From contig CM039508.1 in NCBI GenBank assembly GCA_022432975.1, positions 42,658,646 through 42,722,645 of the forward strand: a DNA stretch of 64,000 nt, in the 5' to 3' direction. The notes under the pieces are model-generated. The model searched no databases, was not told the origin of the DNA, and saw only the letters and a list, made by a program, of their open reading frames with translations. The position numbers and the translations under genes are program-made. The stretch is from Begonia masoniana (taxonomy: Eukaryota; Streptophyta; Magnoliopsida; Cucurbitales; Begoniaceae). Shown in pieces: positions 45,951 through 58,200 of this stretch. The first letter of the stretch is position 1. Every line of letters begins with the position of its first letter.

Positions 45951-47265
45951 TGTTGACTTAAATAGAGTTTAAGTCTAAATATGTTTTTGATGATGTATTT
46001 ATATGATGTGTAATGTATTTGATTATGTTTATTATATGAGAATAATGAGTTGTGCATATAAAATTAAGCGTTTTGGAAATACCCTTGGAAATGGTATTTT
46101 AGTTTTCTAACAATATTGGTTAAGTGTACAGGGCTAAAAGTGTATAAAATGTTCACATTAACCGATAGCTAAAAGACAAAGAATGGCATCCACCGATAGG
46201 AAAAACGACAAAAACAATGGAGTTTTAAAGAACAACACATGCCAATCGCTAAACGACAAAAGGCGAAGTCTACATCTGCCGATGGAGTTCAAGGCTTGCA
46301 TCTGCCGATGGCGTTTGAAGGTGCATCTGCCGATGGAACTTCAAGCCTGCATCTGCCGATGGAACTTCAAGACCTGCATCTGCCGATGGAATGTCAAGAT
46401 GCATCTGCCGATGGAACTTCAAGTCTGCATCAGCCGATGGTGTTTTCAAGCTGCTTCTGCCGATAGTGTTTTCTAGCTGCATCTGCTGATGGCGTTTGAA
46501 GATGCATCTGCCGATGGCGAGCTGAAGTGTTGCATCATCCGACGGCTTTTCAAGTTGCATCCACCGATGACATTCCGATTGTTTAAAGCTGCTTCCACCG
46601 GTGAGCTTCCGCCAGAATTCAAAATAACCGCGAAGCTACAATGATGTCGTTTTCAGCATTAACTCTAGAATGTTAATGGCGTCGGCGAACAGCAATCTCA
46701 GATGCAACGGATATCTGCTTCAGTACGGATGCTTCCCAACGGTAACATTTTTCCATTTGAAGAAAGAAGCATTCAATTCTGTGAAGCAAAAGATCAGACA
46801 GAGTATTTAAGCCGAGGTTAGAGCACGAAGACATAACTTTTTGCAAATTTTATCTTGAGCCCTAATATGCCAAATCGATCATACTCTGTATTTCTTCTAC
46901 ACCTCTCGATATTAACTTGAGATTTAATCCTTGTGAGAGTGTAGTCTGAGCTTACAATTTACGAACTCAAATATCTGTATAAGGCAGTGGATTATCGCCC
47001 GTGAAGAATAATCCAGTATTGTAAAAGGCAGTAGATCGACGCCCGAAAGTTCGATCTTGTATTCTCGTTGAGGAGAAGGTTAAGGATCTTCAAGGGGGAA
47101 CCTTGAAGCGTGGATGTAGGCAAAGTTTGGCCGAACCACGTAAAAACTCTTGTGTTGGTTTTCCTTTCACTCTCTGTTATTTTTATTATTGTGCTTGCCG
47201 ATTAGTTTAAGAAATCTTTAAAAGGGTCTAATTCACCCTCCCTCTTAGACAATCTCGATCCTACA
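45951..47265 (+). repeat. 3' LTR of copia-2 (intact, 1315 bp)
   Basis: TGTTGACTTAAAT...GATCCTACA. It contains the degenerate 'catctgccgatgg' repeats (about 46270-46520) without the 38-copy expansion, and a 3' part (about 46680-47265) matching both LTR fragments at the 5' side. It serves as the reference for the 5' rearrangement. Confidence 0.92.
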
Positions 47266-47615
47266 ATGCTCGCCGGAGGAGAGGAGGGCTTTGTTGGTCG
47301 TCGACGTTCTTCGCGTGGAGGAGTCTATCGCCTGGAGGAGAGAGCATGCAGAGAAGAGAAAGGAGAGGAAATGGGAAAAGAGAAAAAAAAGAATAAAAGG
47401 GAGAGGGGTGATCTTGCGTTCTAGAGAGAGAGAGAGAGAGAGAGAGAGTAGTTTAGTCATTTTGAAAGGGCATCTGTTAAATTTAACTGAAAAATTGACG
47501 GGAGGGTTTGAATTGCAAACGTTTTATACGTTAGGGTTTGATTTGGTCAAAAAAATACGTTAGGTACCAAATGACCACTGATCCCATACGTTGGGGTCTA
47601 AATTGAACTTTTCCC

Positions 47616-47940
47616 AAAAATTAATTTATTAATATATAAAGTTGCATCATTATAATTATTTTAAAAAATTAATTTATTAAAATATAAAGTTGCATCATTA
47701 TAATTTATATACATTAACTAGGTTGACAGCTATGTGATTGTCAATTGTTTGCAATTAGGATGACAAACGAACTGATCGCGAGCCCAACAAGACTACTCAA
47801 AAAAAATTTCAACGAACCGAACTAAATTGGCTAAACTGTTGAGCCAGCCAAACCCGCTCATTTGTCCTCTCTACTCTTAAGTGAAGATTTTCTGCAACTA
47901 CATATTACGTAGCAAATATTTCTTCAATTAAAAAAAAATA
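47616..47940. other. Spacer between the two Pack-MULEs
   Basis: AT-rich, with a two-copy repeat of 'attaatttatta...ataaagttgcatcattataatt' (about 47620-47705). A degenerate stretch at 47755-47870 ('gacaaacgaactgatcgcgagcc...') looks like an old DNA transposon end. No gene seen. Confidence 0.5.
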
Positions 47941-48995
47941 GGGAAAAGTTCAATTTAGACCCCAACGTATGGGGTCAGTGGTCATTTAGTACCTAACGTA
48001 TTTTTTTGACCAAATCAAACCCTAACGTATAAAACATTTGTAATTCAAATCCTCCCGTCAATTTTTTAGTTAAATTTAACAGATACCCTTTCAAAAGGAC
48101 TAAACTACTCTTTCTCTCTCTCTCTCTCTAGAACGCCAGATCACCCCTCTCCATTTTATTCTTTTTTTTCTCTTTTTTCTCTTTTCCCATTTCCTCTCCT
48201 TTCTCTTCTCTGCGTGCTCTCTCCTCCAGGCGATAGACTCCTCCACGCGAAGAACGCCGACGACCAACGAAGCCCTCCTCTCCCCCGGCGAGCATTACTT
48301 TGACCTCTTCCAATTGAATAAAAATGAATAGTCACACTAATTCTACAAGAAAAAAGATGATCTACTGAATCATCATAGCTGCTGCGGTGATTAAGAAGGC
48401 AGTGAACAAGCTGGTGACACCAAGTGATGGGGCGCTAGAAGGTGGTGGAGCGTCCCTAGATGGGCATGTCGGCGCGGAGGTTGGTGGGGATGCTGCCATT
48501 GGCGGAGGGGTGGCTGGAGGAAGGGGCGGAGGACATGCAGGGGGTGGGGATGAGGCCATCGGCGGGGGAGTGGCTGATTGAGGAGGAGGAGAAGACGGTG
48601 TGGAACAGGATGCAATAATTTTCGCCGGTAGAGGTCAAAGTAATGCTAGCCAGAGGAAAGGAGGGATTCGTTGGTCGTCGGCGTTCTTCGCATGGAGGAG
48701 TCTGTCGCCTGGAGGAGAGAGCACGCAGAGAAGAGAAAGGAGAGGAAATGGGAAAAGAGAAAAAAGAGAGGAAAAAAAATAAAAGGGAGAGGGGTGATCT
48801 GGCGTTCCAGAGAGAGAGAGAAAGAGAGAGAGGGAGGGGGAGTTTGGAAATTTTGAAAATATTTAACTGAAAAATTGATGAGTGAGTTTGAATTGCAAAC
48901 GTTTTATACATTAGAGTTTGATTTGGTCAAAAAAATACGTTAGGTACCAAATGGCCACTGACCCTATACGTTGGGGTCTAAATTGAACTTTTCCC
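47941..48995. mobile_element. Pack-MULE-like element B
   Basis: 1055 bp with long terminal inverted repeats: about 47941-48310 pairs with about 48630-48995 (GGGAAAAGTTCAATTTAG... inverted at the right end, including the CT/GA-rich and 'gaagaacgccgacgacc' parts). The perfect 9-bp TSD AAAAAAATA (47932-47940 and 48996-49004) is the size expected for Mutator-like elements, though its A-rich sequence weakens it a little. The interior holds an AGP-like fragment on the minus strand and no transposase. Confidence 0.85.
48362..48559 (-). CDS. Captured arabinogalactan-peptide-like ORF (copy B)
   Basis: 65-codon frame, Pro/Ala/Ser-rich in its first 45 residues (PPP, SPP and APT motifs suited to hydroxyproline glycosylation) and ending in a hydrophobic GPI-signal-like tail (TSLFTAFLITAAAMMIQ). 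It has no N-terminal signal peptide from this ATG; upstream in-frame hydrophobic sequence is not clear, so entry to the secretory pathway is doubtful. It lies wholly between MULE terminal repeats and matches the broken copy in element A. Probably a transduplicated host gene fragment; expression is unknown. Confidence 0.45.
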   Translation of the reverse strand: MASSPPPACPPPLPPATPPPMAASPPTSAPTCPSRDAPPPSSAPSLGVTSLFTAFLITAAAMMIQ

Positions 48996-49252
48996 AAAAA
49001 AATAATATAGTATCACTACCTGAGCCATAGATAGTAAGTTAATGAGCAATTGTGATTAGTTTGTAAGGACGTAGACTGATATTTAAAAAGAAAATGAGCA
49101 ATTGTGATCAGTTGTATTTAAATATGATGTCAAAGTATTATCTTTTTGGAGCAGTTTCATACACAAATTTACACGCAACAGAAAAAAATATGCACACAAG
49201 CATTGATGGGCACAGCAACGAGGAAATGGGAAAAAAGGGGGGGCTCAGAATA

Positions 49253-52200
49253 TTAAGAAGTCCCTTGGAAGGAGAGTCTATCTCGAAGAGAATCAAAAAT
49301 TGAAGCAGCAGCAGCATTTTGTGCAAATGTCAATTTCAATCGACCCAGTAATTCGCTGTCTTTCGCTTGGGAAGCAGCATCGGCAGCTTCCTTGGGCATG
49401 CCAATCCGAGCATATGACTGTCCGAAATTAATGAACATGTTCAAACAAATTGCAAAACAATTTCTAGGAACAAGCAATCAAACGACAAAAACTGTTGTTT
49501 AAAAATAAAGGGGAAAAAAACTATTTATTAAGCACACTATATGTTGGTACACTTAAATTATCCGCCAGTTGAGATCTTAAATATGGTTCTATACTTTGGT
49601 ACACTTGATAATTTCTCATTGATCAGTTGGCAAGTGTTTAGCTTTGAAATTGTGTAAAGCAGTTCGTAATTCGTATTAAAAACCAAGTGGATCATGGATA
49701 GGGCATAGTTTCTATTCTTTACTAGTATATAACAGAAACAGAAAAGAGAAAAGAGGGGTGAGCTTGCTAACTGTAGAGGTAGAAGAAAATCCTTGAGAGA
49801 GAGTCTTGGCTGGGTGAAGAGCTAGGGTAGATGCTTCAAGCCTGTATTTGGTGGTGGATTCTATTGTCAATATCTTGTTCGGTGTGTTTGTGTCCGTGGA
49901 AGTATGACTTCTCGTCCGAAACACATAAATCTGATATGCATTCTCTTCTGTGAATGTGTTTTAAGTTTTTCTCCAACAGAAATAAGGGTTCCTTTCTTTC
50001 GATTATGATGAATCTACAACGAAATGTGGGACCCTAGGCATGAAATCTAAGTATGGCAGACAGAAGGAAAAAGTACAAGCCCCCCAATATAACAGATTTG
50101 TGATGGCAGGAAAAAAACAGAACAAAAATTAACACTGAATTTACACATATTTTTTCGAATGAGTGTAGACTAACCTCGGCTCTTTCTCGAGGATCTGTAA
50201 GTTTAGGTATATATTTTAGAGCTTCACCCTTTTCTTCTGCTTCAAGACATGCTTCCACAAACGGCCTGTAACCTGGGCAGTTGGGTATTCAAATGTTATG
50301 AAAGGATCCGAGAGCAAAAATATTCTGAAGTCCATCAACATCTTACCAATAGGAGGTCTCTTCTCCTTGGAAAATTTCTCTAGAGCATCCCAGTCTCTGA
50401 TTGTAGCCAAAGCAAAAACTTTAAGCCAATACCATCTCTTCTCAGAAACCTGGACCATGCCAACACGAGAAATTACAGAGAAAGTAATTAAATAAGAGGG
50501 AACAATCAAAAACAAAAGTTTCATATGGAACAAAAATTCAGTGTAAATGATAGACTACAAGCAAATAAATAATTCCTAAGCATTCACATAAATGTAATGT
50601 TCTTGCATAATTAATCAATATGTAGTACTACGGTCTTGCGTGATTAATCAAGCTGTAGTTAAGAAGCTCCATGGAAAGAGGCAAGAGAGCCTTTTTATAA
50701 AATGCATTTTGAGTCTTTTTTATACAAAGGCAATATGAAAATTTTGTATACCTTGAATTCAGTTTTTACTCTCAGCGCAGCCCGATGATTACCTAATACG
50801 ATACAAGTGCGGATGGTATCACTAATACTCGAATCAACAAATATGGCTTGCTTGGTAGTCACTTCTAACTCGTGTTGTATTCTGCAGATGTAATAAGACA
50901 AAATTATCTTCCACGTTCAAAACATTAGACAACTTATAGACGTTAATAGCTATTTCTCAACAAATCCACAAGAAAAAGAAAGAAACCAACTGCGACTCTG
51001 CACAAGTTCTTGAAACTGTCTAATATTGATAAAGCATTATAAAGTCTTTCCAGACCAAATCAGAACAGCAGCAAAATTATAACCAACCGAAATTATTAGT
51101 AACGCACTTCAGTAATTTTGCATGCTCTTCGGCGGCTTTTGACTCAAAAGTATGCTCCTTGGTCTCAGAAAAGAGATTCTGGACCTTCTCAATAAGCTTT
51201 ATGCGAGGACCATGAAGTGGAGATCCTCTGCTTGCCATTGGATTTTTTCCTATCTCCCATGATTCTTGCCATATTAGAAAAGCCACTTCCTGTAAAAAAG
51301 GAAAAAGGGTCATCACAAAAACAGATTGTACAAAGATGAATAAAGGAATTCACTAAAACAATAAATAAGTGATTCTTTTTCAAATACTTGGGGACAGATC
51401 TGCTGTAAAAGTACATTATGAGAATAAAACAAACGCACTGCATCAAAAAGAGCAACCAAGGAGGGAGATGAATCATACATGTTTGTTTTTTCCCAACAGC
51501 CGTACCAGGAATATCGGAAAGTGTTCAAATGAAAGCAAACACAACTAGAACATTGATAAAATCAGTGGAAACATAAAGTACAAGCTTTTTGCTCATTACT
51601 ACAATTTACAGTTATTTAGCTCTTACGTGGTAAAGGCTAAATCAACCAAGTTATGTAATGATGGCAAGAGCAGATACTCTCTTTTCATGTTTATCAGTAG
51701 ATACCAGACTAAATACTTGAAGTATTATTAGTTTGAAATACCCGTTTGAGACTTTGGATAACAAGAACAAAAAAGGTATGCAACATTCAGTGCACCATAA
51801 AGAGCTGCTAGAGTATGTTATTAAATATACGCGCACACTGATGGAGATGCCTCTAGACATACATGGAGTTGTCCAGTTGATAGGAAGAAATCCTTCAAGA
51901 ATTCATGCTTATAACACCTGAAAGAAAATAATAATAATCGACTGAATCGACTGAGCAAGTAAAATCAGACATTGAAACTGCAACAGATAATATCAGTGCA
52001 TGCGACAGACGGCACAAATAATACCAAAAATCATCACTGGGCACTTGCATCCTACCTCAGATCCAAACAAGTCTGTCATTGTTGTATTTTTCTGTATTAT
52101 GAGACATTTCGTGTTGACTACCAATCTTTCAAGCGTCAACCAATACAAATTAACATACACATGGATAGACTTCAAATTGATTTTTATGAAATTTAATCTC

Positions 52201-55200
52201 AGATCTATATGTTTTTATCGATAAAAGTAGGTTTTCAATAAGTCACGTCGTTGCTGACATATGAAAACTAAGGACGGAACCAAACTCTCTGCATCATCAA
52301 ACAAATGAAATAAATCACATTAATTTATTAGTAGTAGAATTCAGAATAAGAAGAGCAAGGGTTGTTCCGTCTCTGTACAAACAATGGAATCATGTAAATT
52401 CCAATAACAAATTTGATTCTGTAAGCTAATGGCTCAAAAAACCAAACTAAATAACACCCTGTATCAAGCTGATCCTCAAATAACACGATACTAAATATCC
52501 ATTTACAAACTCTGCTACTACATGAAAGGTTTTGAATGAAACTCAAATAGGTGTAACTTACCGAGAGTAAGTTATAAATAGATCTCTTGCTAGTGTTCTC
52601 GCTTGTATCATTCCAAAAAACTCCAAGGGTTGTCTCTGCCAGACAACAAGTAAGCAAGTCAATGACACTGTCATCTTTCTAAAATATTTTTCTGATTGAT
52701 GAATAGATAACTTCATAAAGAGCCAAAAAAATTTAACTGTCATCTTTCTTTCTAAAATATTCTGATTCAAGAGATAACATAATAGATAGCCAAAAAAATT
52801 TAATTTTCGCAAAAGTACTACCTTTTGCCAGATGTGAAAGAGAACAAGATACACAAGATCTGTGTCACCACTCTCAGTCGCCTTAACTAATGCCGTATCT
52901 TCTTCTCCAATGCTTAAAAGTAATGGAACCTGTAGAAGAGAAATAAAAATTGATATATGTCCTAACTATTCAATTTGTTTTAGTTTTTCAATTGCCTGAA
53001 GATTTCCATTTGTTTCTAGCAATCAAATAACAAAAGGAAACAAGAAAGAGGATATATATTAGTTACCTGTTTGGATGAACGTGGTTCATGTTCAACAAGC
53101 ATAGCAGCTAATTTTCGACGATTGCTCTTATCTGCATGGGCAGCAACCGCAGCATAAGATATGCCTTTGCAAATTCTCAGCTGGAATTCAGAAATGCATA
53201 TTGAGATTACACTTGTATGAAATGAAAAATAACGGCTAAAAGAGAACTCAAAGACCTTATCAAGTAAGATTTCGAGAAGAGCAACATCAGGAATCGCCAA
53301 TGAACCACTTATCTTCGCACATGCCCAGTGCATTATCACCACCTCCTATACAATGTGTAAGTAAATGAAAGATGAATTACAGAATTGATAAGAAAATATA
53401 TTTCTCGTTGATAATCACTCTGGTTTGCAACTTCTTCACATATTTTGCAGATTCATACAAGAAAGGAAACTCTTGGAACTAGGAACTAAGTAAAATCACA
53501 ATGGTAATACGGTCCACTTACCTACCTAATTGCTTTTCCTACAAAAATACTGAATTAGATAAGATATATGACTTCCATTATCTATGGTGATATGTAATTA
53601 TTCAGAGAGTAATATATCAAGAGAACAACTATGAAACTATCACGTGCCCTGATATACAATCAAAAGTCAAATTTGGGGATGAAAATAGTGAGTACAAGTA
53701 GAAGAAATACATCGGGAGGTGCATCACACTGTTGACCTTAATTTCAATGCCATGCCATTGTTATAAAAAAAAAGGATCTATTTTCTTAACAATCTAGCCA
53801 ACGCCAAGGTTGAAGTTGGTGGTGTTCAAAAGCTTGCTGCTTCTGTTTGGTTACTTCCGATTAGCCTTTTTATTGCCAATATAAAAATAATAGTCAATTC
53901 ATATACGACCATCAAAATCAAAATACTTTCTTTTTTCAACTATTTGCCACTTTCAAAATCACCATGTACCACTTCTGATCATGATTATATTCTATGGAGA
54001 TCTATCTATTTAAAAAATTTAAAACTGCTCAAAAGATAAACTAATCACAAATGGAAAATGATAGGCAATAAATACGATTGCTAATTTAATGATAGCTCAT
54101 ATAAATTCTACAGTGTCATACCTGACTCATTCCTAAGTACTCCGATATTCGTAATGCAAGCAAGTGCTGGTGGGCATTAATCAATCGAGCAACCAGCACA
54201 GAGGGAGTAAGTAGCTGAGAAAGGAGTTTATTCATCCATTCAGTACAAAATAAAAAAAAAAAAATGATTCAAGTTGGTGAAGAACGACTATATCTATCAG
54301 CCCATTTGACAACCTTATATTGACGAATACTAAGCGGGATGCCTATCCCAGGATCACGTGCAGCATTTAAGACCCTCAACGTCTTACACATCTCTTGAAT
54401 AAGGTCGCGATTAAAATTGCTGCCAAAGCCAACTGGGAATGATTACATATGGCTTATCAGATATGTCGATAATTTTTCTTGAAAGATTTTTAAAGCTTCA
54501 AGTAAAGCATCTCTTTATATTTGAAAGACTGTGCAGAACTACATATGAGTACGTACAAAAAGATTATCACATTGTCATTTTTCATTTTTTATATTTTTTA
54601 ATTCATTTCCGTCACACATAATGCTTCTAAATAGTAACATAACATTAGGAGCATTATGAGTAACAAAAAAATATTTCTTGCTCTTAAGAAGCTTCTCCGG
54701 GAGGCAAAGGTTTTCAAAATTAGGCATGGCCATGTTTAGTGCGTATTTCACCATGGCTAAGATTCTCATCCACGGTTCTATACCTTTTAATGGACAATCT
54801 TTGTTTTAAGAACAATTCTGAAGTCATTTAACTTTTTCTGCTTTCGAACAGGCCATCCTTTTTGTACATTTATTTGTAGAAATAATTTTTTTTGCTTAAA
54901 AGGCCACGAAAAACTTTTTTCTTAGAATTACAATATACTTTCACGCCAAGGTTTTTTTATAAGAAAGAAAAATTGTATAGTCAGCTTTTCATACAGTAAA
55001 CATCCATCAGTTTCTCAAAGCCCAATCTCAACATATTCACCGCAACCAATGTCACAAAACAACTGGTTAAAAGAGCAGAGACCTGGAGGATGCTACGAAA
55101 GAGCTACGTTTCGATCAAACCACGACTTCCCATTCTTAACACAGTAAGGAAAATAATAATATTGACATTAATAAAAACTCACCTGGAAAAGGCTTGGCCA

Positions 55201-58200
55201 TAGCTTGCTGCTCTTAACAGTGTCCGCTGTCTTAATTCATCAAATTCATGACCAGCAGCATCAACACATGCTTCGACGGCCTCAGGCAAGGAGGAGCGTA
55301 TCAATCTTAAATTTTCATCTGCCTGGTGAAAAAGCTACCATAAAAAAACTAACAATCTTTGATATTTTTTTAATCCTGAATAACAGTGATTAAAGTGGCA
55401 TGTAGAACAAATAGATGCACAAATCCATAGGCATTCACATAAGAAGCAAAGGAAATTCAAACCATTGGCATGTATATTCTCCCCAAGCCTGCTAAGTGTG
55501 ATTTTTACTATATTTACTAGCATCCCATAAAATAGATTGAAAAAGGAAGACTCAAGCACCATGCTTCCAATATCAGAGAAAAAAAAAAAGAAACTAAAAC
55601 ACCCATCTTGTTCTTTAGATACCTTCAAAAAGGTGTGAAAGTTTCAAAAAAGGTTTTGAATGATGTGGCTAATGTCATTAGATAACTTGAAAATATACTA
55701 GGAAATAAGCATCATTCTGATAGGCCTCCTATACGTTATCCTCATGTGAAGAGAGCTAAGATGGGGAAAAAGGGGGATGTTAGTGGGAGAGTAGGGGGAG
55801 AAGAGCACAGGTAGTGTGAAAAGAAACAGTCTAGGCTACATGGTACGGAGCTTAGGAGAATAAAAGAGGAGATGGGAGAGAAAGCAAAGCAGGTAATAGG
55901 TGGTGGGTAAGCTTGGGGCAGCTTCGGGCCTCCTTCTATGTTCGTTTTTTTCTTTATTCAGCATTGATTTCCTTCCTTTCCTCTTCAACATAAGGCGACT
56001 CATTGGGAGGGGAAAGTATTGATATGCCTCCTATACGTCATACTCACGTGAAGAGAGCTAGATTGGGAAAAAGGGGGATGTTAGTGGGAGAGAGGTAGGG
56101 GAGAAGAGCACGGGTAGAGTGAAAAGAAACAGTTTAGCCTACTGGGCAGTGTGCTTAGAGAATTTAAGGGGAGATGGGAGAGAAATCAAAGCAGGTAATA
56201 GGTGGTGGGTAAAAGCTTGGGGAAGAATGTTTTTCTCTTTATTTTCCTGTAACTCATTGATGGTGGTAATGAGAATGACTCCCTGACTATTTTTTTTTTT
56301 ATTTTGGTTAGTTTAATCTTAACACATTCATTGCTTTCATTCAGGAATAAGATAAACTACGCAGAAAAATTTCACAGAAAAAAAACGTGTGATGAAACAT
56401 AATTAAAGTAAAGAGGAATAAATTGCAAAAAAAAAAGTTTATCTCATTTTCCCAGAGAATGAGAGAGGGGCGTACCTTCGCACTGCGTCTATCAAAATGA
56501 TCCAAGGCATCATATAGTAAAGCTGCAGGAGATGTACTTCCAATTCTGAAGATTGACACAGTGGAATCAGGTACTCGACTCAGAAATTCCATACTGGCAT
56601 TTGATAATATCCTGACACCATCGCATTCTGGAATAAGGATGATACGTTCATCATAAAGGTAGCGCACGGGATCTCCAATGGGACCCATCATCAATAGCAT
56701 GTCATCCCAGTAAAGCAGCACACTATCCATTCCACACCAAGCTAATTGCTCAGGAGGAAGGGCTGACTGAAAACAGAAAATAATAACAGATGATAGTATT
56801 GAAAAAAAATTCCCCATCCACACACCTCCCCTCTCTCCCATAAAAAACTACAGAAAAACATGATGAATGAATAATAAAGAAGTGAAATTCAGCTCTTAAA
56901 TGAGAAGGAATTGTTTGTTTCCTACTCAGATGCAAGTAAAAGGAGTATGCAGAGTCATCATATGATGGGATCAGCTTAATTTAGTAAGTTAAAGTATAAT
57001 TAGTTTGTTATACTTAGAATTAGATAAGTTTAGCTACTATACATATCCTCTTACAAGTGTAACTAAAGCAATTAATGAACTTAGTTATCTCCCTAAGTTT
57101 CCTCTTTCGGGCTTCAAATATTGTTTCCTGATTTGATATCGAAGTCACTTGAGCTCACACGAACAATGACAACGGTGACAACATCATCTTCCTCTGGACT
57201 GGGGATAGTGCATCCAATGGAAGATTCTGGAGCTCCGATAGATGCTGCTCCACTGTTGATGCTCAGTAGGTTGTTAAAACTCCTGGTTTTCATTGCCCAT
57301 TTTTTTTGTTCCGCGGCCAGAAAAAAAAAAAGAAACTAAACACCCATCTGTTCTTTAGATACCTTCAAAAAGGTGTGAAGTTTCAAAAACAGGTTTTTGA
57401 TGATGTGGCTATGTCATTAGATAACTTGAAAATATACTAGGAAAGAAGCATCATTCTGATAGCCTCCTATCATTATCCCATGTGACTAGAGCTAAATGGT
57501 GAAAAGGGGATGTTAGTGGGAGAGTAGGTGGAAGAAAGCACAGGTAGTGGGAACAAAACAGTCTTGCACATCGGTCGGAGCTTAGATAATAAAAGAGAGA
57601 GGGGAGAGAAAGCAAAGCAGGTAATAGGTGGTGGGTAAGCTTGGGCAGCTTCGGGCCTCCTTCTATGTTCGTTTTTTCTTTATTCAGCATTGATTTCCTC
57701 CTTTCCTCTTCAACATAAGGCCCTCTTGGGAGGGGAAAGTATTGATATGCCTCCTATACGTCATACTCACGTGAAGAGAGCTAGATTGGGAAAAAGGGGG
57801 ATGTTAGTGGGAGAGAGGTAGGGGAGAAGAGCACGGGTAGAGTGAAAAGAAACAGTTTAGCCTACCGGGCAGTGTGCTTAGAGAATTTAAGGGGAGATGG
57901 GAGAGAAATCAAAGTAGGTAATAGATGGTGGGTAAAAGCTTGGGGAAGAATGGGACCTCCCTCTTTTGTTTGTTTTTCTCTTTATTTTCCTGTAACTCAT
58001 TCATGGTGGTAATGAGAATGACTCCCTGACTATGTTTTTTATTTTGGTTAGTTTAATCTTAACACATTCATTGCTTTCATTCAGGAATAAGATAAACTAC
58101 GCAGAAAAATCTCACAAAAAAAAATCGTGTGATGAAACATAATTAAAGTAAAGAGGAATAAATAGCAAAAAAAAAAGTTTATCTCATTTTCCCAGAGAAT

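Larger units (their letters stand above)
35781..47265 (+). mobile_element. Sirevirus-like Ty1/copia retrotransposon (copia-2) with extra 3' ORF
   Basis: It starts TGTTGACTTAAAT and ends GATCCTACA, with the perfect 5-bp TSD ATGCT (35776-35780, 47266-47270), inserted in Pack-MULE A; element B shows the empty site. Order: rearranged 5' LTR, 26-bp array, partial second LTR copy, gag, protease, integrase, reverse transcriptase, RNase H, a 703-codon ORF, polypurine tracts, 3' LTR. The long gag with coiled-coil tail, the extra ORF between pol and the LTR, and repeated polypurine tracts fit the Sirevirus (SIRE/Maximus) lineage. gag-pol is broken by stops and frameshifts; the extra ORF is open. Confidence 0.88.
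34953..47615. mobile_element. Pack-MULE-like element A, split by copia-2
   Basis: Inverted ends GGGAAAAGTTCAATTTAGACCCC (34953) and its complement ending at 47615, with homology extending about 150 bp inward as 'accaaatcaaaccctaacgt' and 'atttggtcaaaaaaatacg' blocks and further through the CT/GA-rich stretches. Flanking nonamers GAAAATTAT and AAAAATTAA agree at 7 of 9, fitting an eroded 9-bp MULE TSD. Without copia-2 it is about 1.2 kb. Interior: an arabinogalactan-protein-like fragment. No transposase, so non-autonomous. The same family as element B (47941-48995). Confidence 0.75.
55576..57320. repeat. Tandem segmental duplication, unit A (VPS16 exon 2 copy)
   Basis: About 1.74 kb, starting near 'agaaaaaaaaaaagaaact' and ending near 'tgttccgcggccag'. 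It matches unit B (57321-59056) in order along its whole length. It includes exon 2 copy 56476-56766, flanking intron DNA and the 5' part of a copia remnant (about 56990-57310). Confidence 0.9.

Noticed and set aside
51313..51528. ORF between VPS16 exons 10 and 11 as an extra exon
   Set aside because: Exons 10 and 11 join in frame with known family sequence (STGQLH then EVAFL); this segment matches nothing in the family.
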